Part shown: positions 1 through 6,267 of the stretch, one piece after another
Layout of the letters: each line of letters opens with the position of its first letter
Position numbering within the stretch: the first letter of the stretch is position 1
From: an uncultured Lachnospiraceae bacterium
Lineage (GTDB): Bacteria; Bacillota; Clostridia; Lachnospirales; Lachnospiraceae
Reading direction: 5' to 3'
DNA length: 16,155 nucleotides
Assembly: GCA_902803635.1 (NCBI GenBank)
Contig: CADCQU010000069.1
Span: 1 to 16,155, forward strand
Notes under the pieces: model-generated
Told to the model about the DNA's origin: nothing
What the model saw: the letters and a program-made list of their open reading frames with translations, nothing else
Databases searched by the model: none
Translations under genes and position numbers: made by a program

Positions 1-303
1 AGTGAGAATCTTTATTGAAAAACTACCCGTGCAATGGAAAATGCGCTTCATGCGTCAAAGTGAATCCTGATGATGTACAGATATAAATGGATAATTCATA
101 TCCATTGTCGAGAGCAACGAATTCAGGCAGCGAAGTTTAAGAAACTGAACATTATGATTCCAAACAGAGGGTTTCAGGAACAGTTTGCTGCCTTCGTCGC
201 TCAGGCCGACAAATCAAAAGTAGTCGCTCAAAGTGCCTTGGGATAGATTCAAGAACTATACGAAAAAATAGTTTTTCAATATTACAATATGTCTATTATA
301 TAG
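1..303 (+). pseudogene. hsdS: Remnant of type I restriction specificity subunit, C-terminal end
   Basis: This is a broken coding relic. From about 106 to 243 one frame reads a typical HsdS C-terminal helix region, including LNIMIPNRGFQEQFAAFVAQ followed by ADKSKVVAQSALG. HsdS proteins commonly end with a segment of the form 'LPPLELQNQFAAFVQQVDKSK', which is the basis for the call. That frame meets TAG at 244-246 but then continues sensibly to TAG at 301-303 (IQELYEKIVFQYYN). Upstream, a different frame (about 6-83) reads KNYPCNGKCASCVKVNPDDVQI-like sequence, so there is at least one frame change between about 64 and 86 as well as the internal amber codon. A start codon and target-recognition domains are not in the window. 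An intact HsdR gene lies 1 kb downstream, which supports a former hsdS-hsdR arrangement. The identification rests on motif resemblance, not an alignment. Confidence 0.6.
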
Positions 304-501
304 ATTATAGAAACAAGCGAGCTGTTTTCGGGAATAAATCTAGTGAAATCTATAGTTAAAGAAAATCGAGTAAGCGTAAGAGTACGCACACAACTTGTTG
401 ATAGCGATGAGTTGTCAAATATCTATTGCTATTGATAAAGGGGTTATATATACTGGAGATAGCTTGGTACATTGATTTATAGAAACAAAACTTGCTACTA
501 A
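304..501. other. AT-rich spacer without a recognisable gene
   Basis: No convincing coding sequence, RNA gene or promoter is visible. There is a weak potential fold between the GATAGCGAT region (about 402) and ATTGCTATT (about 425), and two similar 14-15-bp words (303-316 and 474-488). Neither is strong enough to name. The stretch separates the hsdS relic from the inverted-repeat-bracketed DUF559 unit and may be further decayed restriction-locus sequence. Confidence 0.4.
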
Positions 502-545
502 CTCCCCCTCCGGGGGAGCTGTCGGCATAGCCGACTGAGAGGGGG
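502..545 (-). repeat. Two-hairpin repeat, inverted copy (left end of DUF559 unit)
   Basis: Read on the minus strand this copy has the same layout as the other copies: CCCCTCTCA, a GTCGGC/GCCGAC stem (loop TAT), then a CTCCCCC/GGGGGAG stem (loop GGA). It matches the plus-strand copy at 977-1019 at about 39 of 43 positions, and most differences are in the loops. On the plus strand its last bases (GAGAGGGGG, 537-545) form the apparent ribosome binding site for the DUF559 gene starting at 550. Confidence 0.85.
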
Positions 546-549
546 AAAT

Positions 550-927
550 ATGCTTCCAAGGAATAAGGAGATGCTTGGGAATGCAAAGCAGCTACGGCGG
601 GAAATGACGGCTGAGGAGAGAAAGCTCTGGTATCTGTTTTTGAAAAACTATCCCGTGAAAATATATAAACAAAGAATCATTGGTTCGTATATTGTTGATT
701 TCTATTGCCACGCTGCGAAGCTTGTGATTGAGTTGGATGGGTCGCAGCATTTTGAGGAGAAGGGGATAGCTTATGATGCAAGAAGGACAGATTTTTTGAA
801 GGAGCAGGGGATTTCGGTGCTGCGGTTTACGAATTTGGAAGTTGACCGGGAGTTTGAGGTTGTTTGTGAGGCGATTCATAATGAAATACAGGGGAGGTTG
901 GGGAGGACAGTATCTTTCCGGAGATGA
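550..927 (+). CDS. DUF559 endonuclease-domain protein (Vsr/PD-(D/E)XK-like)
   Basis: This 125-aa protein fills a normal single DUF559 domain. Residues 10-35 give the usual lead-in (AKQLRREMTAEERKLWYLFL). The core is KQRIIGSYIVDFYCH (40-54) followed by LVIELDGSQH (58-67), which supplies D50, E61, D63 and H67 as the likely metal/catalytic cluster. A conserved LRFTNLEV strand follows. The family is related to Vsr mismatch endonucleases, but its biological substrate is not established. The ATG at 550 is chosen because GAGAGGGGG at 537-545 is a good Shine-Dalgarno; that sequence is the end of the left repeat. An inverted copy of the same repeat begins 49 bp past the stop, so the gene sits inside an inverted-repeat bracket. 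There is no sign of frameshift or truncation. The family call is confident; the role is unknown, possibly tied to the repeats. Confidence 0.9.
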   Translation: MLPRNKEMLGNAKQLRREMTAEERKLWYLFLKNYPVKIYKQRIIGSYIVDFYCHAAKLVIELDGSQHFEEKGIAYDARRTDFLKEQGISVLRFTNLEVDREFEVVCEAIHNEIQGRLGRTVSFRR

Positions 928-976
928 TGGGTGACTGTCGTTATTCCTCTCATTTCGTAGATGCTGTAGGTCTGCA

Positions 977-1019
977 CCCCTCTCAGTCGGCTTCGCCGAC
1001 AGCTCCCCCTTAGGGGGAG
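977..1019 (+). repeat. Two-hairpin repeat, copy 2 (right end of DUF559 unit)
   Basis: Hairpin one is GTCGGC-TTC-GCCGAC and hairpin two is GCTCCCCC-TTA-GGGGGAGC, preceded by CCCCTCTCA and followed by CCAAGAGGAGC. It is inverted relative to the copy at 502-545, so the pair encloses the DUF559 gene. Confidence 0.9.
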
Positions 1020-1136
1020 CCAAGAGGAGCGTCTATATGTCTCTCGATTAAAGATTGACTTTTGAGCTGATTTCTTTTGTCTTAATTTGTACGTCTGTAC
1101 TTACTTATCTCATTCCGTAGATGCTGTAGGTCTGCA

Positions 1137-1179
1137 CCCCTCTCAGTCGGCTTCGCCGACAGCTCCCCCTAAGGGGGAG
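1137..1179 (+). repeat. Two-hairpin repeat, copy 3
   Basis: The core is identical to the copy at 977-1019 except that the second loop is TAA instead of TTA. It has the same upstream lead (about 1111-1134) and the same CCAAGAGGAGC tail. It is part of the 160-bp direct duplication upstream of hsdR. Confidence 0.9.
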
Positions 1180-1242
1180 CCAAGAGGAGCTTCGTTATGT
1201 CTCTCGCTTTAAGATTGACTTTTTCAGAGATTTCGTTTTCCT

Positions 1243-1294
1243 CGAAAATGGCTTATGAGGTTCGGTTACGAAAATGGCTTATGAGGTTCGGTTA
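1243..1294 (+). repeat. Perfect 26-bp tandem duplication ending at the hsdR start codon
   Basis: Two identical 26-bp units (1243-1268 and 1269-1294) each carry ATGGCTTATGAGGTTCGG. The last base of the second unit is the A of the hsdR ATG. The GAGG within the second unit is the likely ribosome binding site, 7 nt before the ATG. The first unit ends in TTA followed by CG, so it has the same ribosome binding site but ACG where the start would be. An ATG in the first unit opens a short overlapping reading frame (1248-1307). Confidence 0.9.
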
Positions 1295-4200
1295 TGACGA
1301 ATTTTGACTGTTTTGCGAATGTACGGGAGTTTTCTTCTTTTGTTGAACCGGCGGTGGCGGCGGAGAGGATTTATCGGATTGATGCTGCGGCGTCGGTGAT
1401 GAATTGTCGGCGGGCGATGGAGGCGGCGATTAAGTGGATGTATTCGGTGGATGGGGCTTTGGTGATGCCTTATCAGGACACGCTGGCGTGTCTCATGAAT
1501 ACGGATGAGTTCCGGCAGATTGTGGATGTAGATTTGTACCGGAGGATGGACTTTATTCGAAAGGTTGGGAATTCAGCCGCTCATGGCGGGAGGACGATTT
1601 CGAAGGAACAGGCGGCTCTTTGTCTTGAGAATCTTTTTATCTTCCTTGATTTCGTGGCTTACTGTTACTCGGAGAACTATGAGGAGCGGGAGTTTGATGC
1701 CAGCCTTTTAGAGAAGAAGCCCGCTTCAACCGTGATCCTGAATCAAGAACGCCAGAAAGTTAGGGAAGCAACGCTTGCGTTAGAAGAAAGCGAGAAGAAG
1801 CGTAAAGAACTGGAAGCGGCGGTTGCAAATGCAGAAAGAGAGAGAAGCAAAAAAGAAGAGGCTGTCGCTGCCGCATTAGCGGAAAGTGAAAGGAAGCAGC
1901 GGGAGCTTGCGGCGGCGGTTGCATTTGCCGAAAAAGAAAGGACTAAGCAGGAGCGGGAGAGTGTCGCGGCAAATGCGGAGATGGAGCGGCGGCTGGCGGA
2001 TATGATGCGGGAGAACGCCTCGCTTCGGGAGGAGCTGACGGCTAAGCAGGAAGAGCTGGCAGCCCGGAGGGAGGAGCTGACAGCCCGGCGGAGGGAGCAG
2101 CAGGCGACGTATGTTCCGAAGCCGCTGGATCTTTCCGAGTACGAGACTCGGAAGCTCTACATCGATGCGATGCTGGAGGATGCCGGCTGGGTACGCGGGA
2201 AGGACTGGCTGGAGGAGTATGCGGTCATGGGGATGCCGAACCCCTCCGGGACTGGCTCGGTGGACTATGCGCTTTTGGGCGACGACGGGCGGGTGCTGGC
2301 GGTCGTCGAGGCGAAGCGCACCTGCGCAGACGTGGTGCGGGGGCGGCAGCAGGCGAAGCTGTATGCGGATGCAATCGAGCAAAAACAGGGCCGCCGTCCG
2401 GTTGTCTTTATGACAAATGGCTTCGATACGCGCATTGTGGATAGCCAATATCCCGAGCGGAAAATATCGACGATTTACTCAAAACGCGATCTTGAAAAGC
2501 TTTTCAACCTGCAGCGGATGCGGACGAGCCTTGCAAATGTCTCGATTGACAAATCGATCGTGAATCGATACTACCAGGAGGCCGCAATTCGGGCGGTCTG
2601 TGAGAGCTTTGGGAAGAAGAACCGTCGGAAAGCCCTTCTCGTGATGGCAACCGGTTCAGGCAAGACGCGGACGGTCATCGCGCTTGTGAAGGTGCTTCTG
2701 GAGCATGGCTGGATTCGGAATATTCTCTTCCTTGCGGACAGGAATTCCCTGGTCACGCAGGCGAAGCGGAGCTTCGTGAACCTCCTGCCGGACCTTTCGG
2801 TCACAAATCTCTGCGAGGAGAAAGACAATTTTGCCGCGCACGGGGTGTTTTCGACCTATCAGACGATGATGAACTGCATCGATGTCGTTCGCGACGAGGA
2901 GGGGAAGCTCTTTTCCTGCGGCCACTTTGACCTTCTGATTTGCGACGAGGCTCATCGCTCGATTTACAATAAATATCGCGACATTTTCAACTATTTTGAC
3001 GCCCCGCTCATCGGCCTGACCGCAACCCCGAAAGACGAGATTGACAAGAACACCTACTCTGTGTTTGAATTGGAGAGCGGCGTGCCGACCTACGGCTACG
3101 AGCTGGCGCAGGCCGTGAAGGATGGATTTCTGGTCGATTTTCTGTCCGTGGAAACGAAGCTGAAGTTCCTGACGGAGGGCATCGTCTACGACGACCTTTC
3201 CGAGGAAGACAAGGCGGCCTACGAGGAGACATTTGAGACGGAGGACGGGCATTTGCCAGAACGGATTGAACCGTCGGCTCTCAACGAGTGGATTTTTAAC
3301 GAGGATACTATCCGCGAGGTTCTTTCCATTCTCATGGCAAATGGCCTTCGCGTTGATTTTGGGGCGCGACTTGGGAAGACGATTCTTTTTGCAAGAAACC
3401 ATAAGCATGCGGAGAAGATTCTGGAGATTTTTAATAAAGAATATCCGCATCTTGTCGATTTTGCGAAGGTGATTGACAACCGGACTGCCTACGCGCAGAG
3501 CGCGATTGACGATTTTTCCGACCCGAGGAAGCTCCCACAGCTTGCGATTTCCGTTGACATGCTGGACACCGGCATTGACGTGCCGGAGGTGCTAAACCTC
3601 GTCTTTTTCAAGCGTGTCATGAGCAAGGCGAAGTTTTGGCAAATGATTGGCCGCGGGACGCGGCTCTGTCCAGGGCTTTTGGACGGGAAGGATAAAGAGA
3701 AATTCTATATCTTTGACTTCTGTGGGAATTTTGAATTTTTCCGCATGGAGAAAGGGAAGGCCTCGCCAAATGCGATCCCCTTGCAGGGGGCACTTTTCAG
3801 CCTGCAATTTGACATGGCCTATAAGCTGCAGGCTCTGCAATACCAGACGGAGCGACTCATTGCGTACCGGGATCAGCTCGTCGGGCATTTGTCTGGGAAA
3901 GTACGTGAACTCAACCGGGAAAATTTCGCCGTACGGCAGCATTTGCGAGCCGTGGACCAATATGCCACGCCGGAGGGCTATCAGGCACTGACCTACGAGG
4001 ACACGTTGCTCGTGCGGGAGGAGCTTTGCCCGCTGATCGAGCCGGAGAAGGACGATGCGATGGCTCTACGCTTCGACGCGCTTATCTATGGAATCGAGCT
4101 TGCGCAGCTCGATGGTAAGAAAAACGGGCGGGCGCGGAAGGAGCTTCTAAGGAAGGTGGCGGGCGTGGCTGAGGTGGCCAACATTCCGGAGATTCGGGCG

Positions 4201-4863
4201 CAGGCGGGGCTGATTGAGAAGATTCTGCATACCGATTATTTGGAAAATGCGGATATGGATGATCTGGAGCACATTCGGAAGGCTCTCAGGGATCTGATGA
4301 AGTACCTGCCGAAGGAGCGGAAGGTATTTGAGACAAATCTTGCGGACGAGGTTCTCTCGATGGAGTGGAAGGAGTCCGAGCTGGAAAATGACGACCTTAG
4401 AAACTACAAGGCGAAGGCGGAATTCTACGTGCGGCAGCATTTGGACAATGTGGCGATTGCGAAGCTGCGGACGAACCAACCGCTTACCGAGGTAGACCTG
4501 CGCACGCTGGAGGAGATTTTGTGGAGCGAGGTCGGAACACGGGAGGAGTACGAGGCCGAGATAGGGAAAAAGCCGCTTGGGGAGTTCGTCCGCGAGATTG
4601 TCGGACTCGATATGGGCGCGGCGAAGGAGGCCTTTGCGGAGTATCTGAACGAGGCGAATTTTGATAGCCGGCAGATTTATTTTGTGAACCAGATTGTGGA
4701 GTATATTGTACAGAACGGGATGCTGCGGGATCTGTCGGTGCTGCAGGAGGCACCCTTTACGGATCAGGGGAGCGTCGCGGAGCTGTTTGGAGGGGATATT
4801 ATCGCCTGGCAGGGGATTCGAAGCGCAATCGAGCGCGTCAATTCGAATGCGGGAGCGGCGTGA
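1294..4863 (+). CDS. hsdR: Type I restriction enzyme R subunit (EcoKI-like) with DUF4145-like N-terminus
   Basis: This 1189-aa protein is the ATP-driven translocase/nuclease subunit of a type I restriction system. An N-terminal DUF4145-like helical domain (about 12-130) is followed by a long charged coiled coil (about 148-270) with internally repeated ~33-residue segments. The HSDR_N nuclease has D324 and E339-A340-K341 as the D...ExK site. The SF2 helicase motor shows TGSGKT (453-458), DEAH (551-554), TATP (576-579) and QMIGRGTR (783-790). The rest matches an EcoEI-type C-terminal region that docks to the methylase complex. The ATG at 1294 has GAGG 7 nt upstream. Only a broken hsdS is visible upstream and no hsdM is in the window, so a functional enzyme would need M and S elsewhere. 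The reading frame and all motor and nuclease residues look intact. The first ~150 codons look compositionally plainer than the rest (TTT/GAT/GCG-rich). Confidence 0.96.
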   Translation: MTNFDCFANVREFSSFVEPAVAAERIYRIDAAASVMNCRRAMEAAIKWMYSVDGALVMPYQDTLACLMNTDEFRQIVDVDLYRRMDFIRKVGNSAAHGGRTISKEQAALCLENLFIFLDFVAYCYSENYEEREFDASLLEKKPASTVILNQERQKVREATLALEESEKKRKELEAAVANAERERSKKEEAVAAALAESERKQRELAAAVAFAEKERTKQERESVAANAEMERRLADMMRENASLREELTAKQEELAARREELTARRREQQATYVPKPLDLSEYETRKLYIDAMLEDAGWVRGKDWLEEYAVMGMPNPSGTGSVDYALLGDDGRVLAVVEAKRTCADVVRGRQQAKLYADAIEQKQGRRPVVFMTNGFDTRIVDSQYPERKISTIYSKRDLEKLFNLQRMRTSLANVSIDKSIVNRYYQEAAIRAVCESFGKKNRRKALLVMATGSGKTRTVIALVKVLLEHGWIRNILFLADRNSLVTQAKRSFVNLLPDLSVTNLCEEKDNFAAHGVFSTYQTMMNCIDVVRDEEGKLFSCGHFDLLICDEAHRSIYNKYRDIFNYFDAPLIGLTATPKDEIDKNTYSVFELESGVPTYGYELAQAVKDGFLVDFLSVETKLKFLTEGIVYDDLSEEDKAAYEETFETEDGHLPERIEPSALNEWIFNEDTIREVLSILMANGLRVDFGARLGKTILFARNHKHAEKILEIFNKEYPHLVDFAKVIDNRTAYAQSAIDDFSDPRKLPQLAISVDMLDTGIDVPEVLNLVFFKRVMSKAKFWQMIGRGTRLCPGLLDGKDKEKFYIFDFCGNFEFFRMEKGKASPNAIPLQGALFSLQFDMAYKLQALQYQTERLIAYRDQLVGHLSGKVRELNRENFAVRQHLRAVDQYATPEGYQALTYEDTLLVREELCPLIEPEKDDAMALRFDALIYGIELAQLDGKKNGRARKELLRKVAGVAEVANIPEIRAQAGLIEKILHTDYLENADMDDLEHIRKALRDLMKYLPKERKVFETNLADEVLSMEWKESELENDDLRNYKAKAEFYVRQHLDNVAIAKLRTNQPLTEVDLRTLEEILWSEVGTREEYEAEIGKKPLGEFVREIVGLDMGAAKEAFAEYLNEANFDSRQIYFVNQIVEYIVQNGMLRDLSVLQEAPFTDQGSVAELFGGDIIAWQGIRSAIERVNSNAGAA

Positions 4864-4866
4864 GGC

Positions 4867-4916
4867 CCCTCTCCGTCACCGCCTCCGGCGGTGCCACCTC
4901 CCCCTTGAGGGGGAGG
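4867..4916 (+). repeat. Divergent two-hairpin repeat abutting the hsdR stop codon
   Basis: The layout matches the other copies but both stems differ: CACCGCC-TCC-GGCGGTG (4877-4893) and CCTCCCCC-TTGA-GGGGGAGG (4897-4916). The leading CCCCTCTC and trailing CAAGAGGAGC are conserved. Stem changes are matched on the opposite arm, so pairing is kept while sequence changes. It begins 4 bp after the hsdR stop and would lie in the 3' end of that transcript. It lacks a T-run, so it is not a classical terminator. Confidence 0.85.
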
Positions 4917-4927
4917 CAAGAGGAGCG

Positions 4928-4980
4928 GCGAGCATTTGATCGCTTTAGAGTAAGAAAGGAGCAGCGACCATTTGGTCGCT
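4928..4980 (+). repeat. Pair of related small hairpins upstream of the aminopeptidase gene
   Basis: GCGAGC-ATTT-GATCGC (4928-4943, imperfect) and AGCGACC-ATTT-GGTCGCT (4963-4980, perfect 7-bp stem) share the form GGAGC-n-GCGA-n-CATTTG-n-TCGC, with both starting in a GGAGC word. There is no T-run after either. They sit in the leader of the aminopeptidase gene. A weak TATATT at 4993-4998 could be a -10 element, but no good -35 is present. Confidence 0.6.
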
Positions 4981-5014
4981 ATCACTGCACTATATATTAA
5001 GGAGGAGAATATAC

Positions 5015-6241
5015 ATGATCACAAAAGAACTTTTACAAAAATATGCGGAACTGATCGTGCGCACGGGCGCGAATGTGCAGCCGGGGCAGGTGGTGCAGCT
5101 TGCCATCCCGGTCGAGCAGCATGCATTTGCCGGAATTATAACGGAGGAGTGCTACAAGGCCGGGGCGCGGAAGGTGAACGTTGACTGGATGAGCGATACG
5201 CTAAGCCGCATGGATTTCCTGTACGCGGATACGGAGGTGCTTTCCGAGGTGCTTCCCTGGCAGGAAGCGAAGATGCAGCAAATGGTGGAGGACCTGCCCT
5301 GCCGAATCGTGATCCTGTCGGATGACCCGGATGCGCTGGCCGGGGTGGACCCGCAGAAGATTTCTTCCGTCATGCAGAGCCGTTCAAAGGTCATGAAGCC
5401 CTACCGCAACGCGATTGACGGGAAGCACCAGTGGCTCGTCGCGGGTTATCCTAGCGAGAAGTGGGCTTCCAAATGCTTCCCGGACGATCCGAACGCGGTC
5501 GAGAAGCTCTGGGAGGCAATCCTGACCACCGTGCGCGTCCGTGAGGACAACGACCCGGTGGCGGAGTGGAAGGCCCACGTGGAGTTCCTGAATAAAAAGA
5601 TGGACTGGCTCAACGAGCAGGCCTTCACGTCGCTCCGCTATAAGAGTGCGAACGGGACCGATTTTACGGTGGATCTCATCCCCGGCGCAAAGTGGGAGGG
5701 GGCCGGAAATACGAATCCGAAAAATGGCGTCTTCTACATCCCGAACCTCCCGACGGAGGAGATTTTCACCTCCCCGCTCGCCGGCAAATGCGATGGCAGG
5801 CTGGTTTCGGTAAAGCCGCTTTCGTGGAACAGCCAGCTCATCGAGGACTTCGAGATTACATTTGCCGATGGAATGGCCGTCTCGTGCAATGCCCGAAAGG
5901 GGCAGGAGCTTCTGGAGCAGATGCTGCAAATGGACGAGGGCGCGGCGATGCTGGGCGAGGTGGCCCTGGTGCCGAAGGAGAGCCCGGTGAACCAGTGCGG
6001 CTTCCTTTTCTATGAGACTCTATTTGACGAAAATGCATGCTGCCACTTCGCGCTCGGGGCGGGCTTCAAGGAAGTTCTTCCGGGAGGGGATGAACTTTCG
6101 ACGGAGGAGGCGAAGGAACAGGGAATCAATGATTCCATCATCCATGTGGATTTCATGGTCGGGGCGGACGACCTCTCGATTGACGGCGTGCGGGCAGATG
6201 GAAGTACCACTGCCATATTCCGAAACGGGACATGGGCGTGA
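5015..6241 (+). CDS. M29-family aminopeptidase (AmpS/PepS/AmpT type)
   Basis: At 408 aa this is full length for peptidase family M29, cytosolic co-catalytic metal aminopeptidases that remove N-terminal residues from peptides. The N-terminus has the family's LLQKYAELIVRTGANVQPGQ signature. Likely metal ligands by motif are E248 or E249 (LPTEE), E315 (GEVAL), H344 (CCHFALG), H377 and D379 (IIHVD). The tyrosine I recall seven residues after the first histidine (H348/Y355 in the Thermus enzyme) appears to be F351 here. The ATG at 5015 follows AAGGAGG (4999-5005) at ideal spacing. There is no signal peptide. The next gene starts 26 bp after the stop, so co-transcription is likely. Family certain; specificity unknown. 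Confidence 0.93.
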   Translation: MITKELLQKYAELIVRTGANVQPGQVVQLAIPVEQHAFAGIITEECYKAGARKVNVDWMSDTLSRMDFLYADTEVLSEVLPWQEAKMQQMVEDLPCRIVILSDDPDALAGVDPQKISSVMQSRSKVMKPYRNAIDGKHQWLVAGYPSEKWASKCFPDDPNAVEKLWEAILTTVRVREDNDPVAEWKAHVEFLNKKMDWLNEQAFTSLRYKSANGTDFTVDLIPGAKWEGAGNTNPKNGVFYIPNLPTEEIFTSPLAGKCDGRLVSVKPLSWNSQLIEDFEITFADGMAVSCNARKGQELLEQMLQMDEGAAMLGEVALVPKESPVNQCGFLFYETLFDENACCHFALGAGFKEVLPGGDELSTEEAKEQGINDSIIHVDFMVGADDLSIDGVRADGSTTAIFRNGTWA

Positions 6242-6267
6242 AGATTGATTGTTGAGAGGTGTTTCTT

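Larger units (their letters stand above)
949..1235 (+). repeat. Direct duplication, two units of ~127 bp with 160-bp period
   Basis: The block 949-1075 recurs at 1109-1235 at an exact offset of 160 bp. Shared parts are the CGTAGATGCTGTAGGTCTG lead, the complete two-hairpin core (977-1019 and 1137-1179), the CCAAGAGGAGC tail, a TATGTCTCTCG word and AAGATTGACTTTT. Differences are scattered substitutions, more frequent towards the 3' end, with no visible indel. The duplicated unit is therefore larger than the hairpin core. No gene is seen in this stretch. Confidence 0.85.

Noticed and set aside
303..488. Near-identical words GATTATAGAAACAA (303-316) and GATTTATAGAAACAA (474-488) as element ends
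   Set aside because: They are short, AT-rich, differ by an indel and do not coincide with the repeat boundaries; chance similarity is likely.
592..1023. Minus-strand open frame of 143 codons over the DUF559 gene and right repeat
   Set aside because: It is antisense to a convincing DUF559 gene, its N-terminus is the repeat read backwards, and the protein has no recognisable features.
502..1179. Repeats considered as a CRISPR array
   Set aside because: Copies are in mixed orientation, unevenly spaced (one spacing spans a whole gene) and are double hairpins with fixed flanks; no cas genes are present.
2656..3450. Minus-strand open frame of 264 codons inside hsdR
   Set aside because: It is opposite the conserved helicase motifs and is a product of codon bias.
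4993..4998. TATATT as a promoter -10 for the aminopeptidase gene
   Set aside because: No acceptable -35 at 16-18 bp; the best candidate overlaps the hairpin, so it was left as a comment only.
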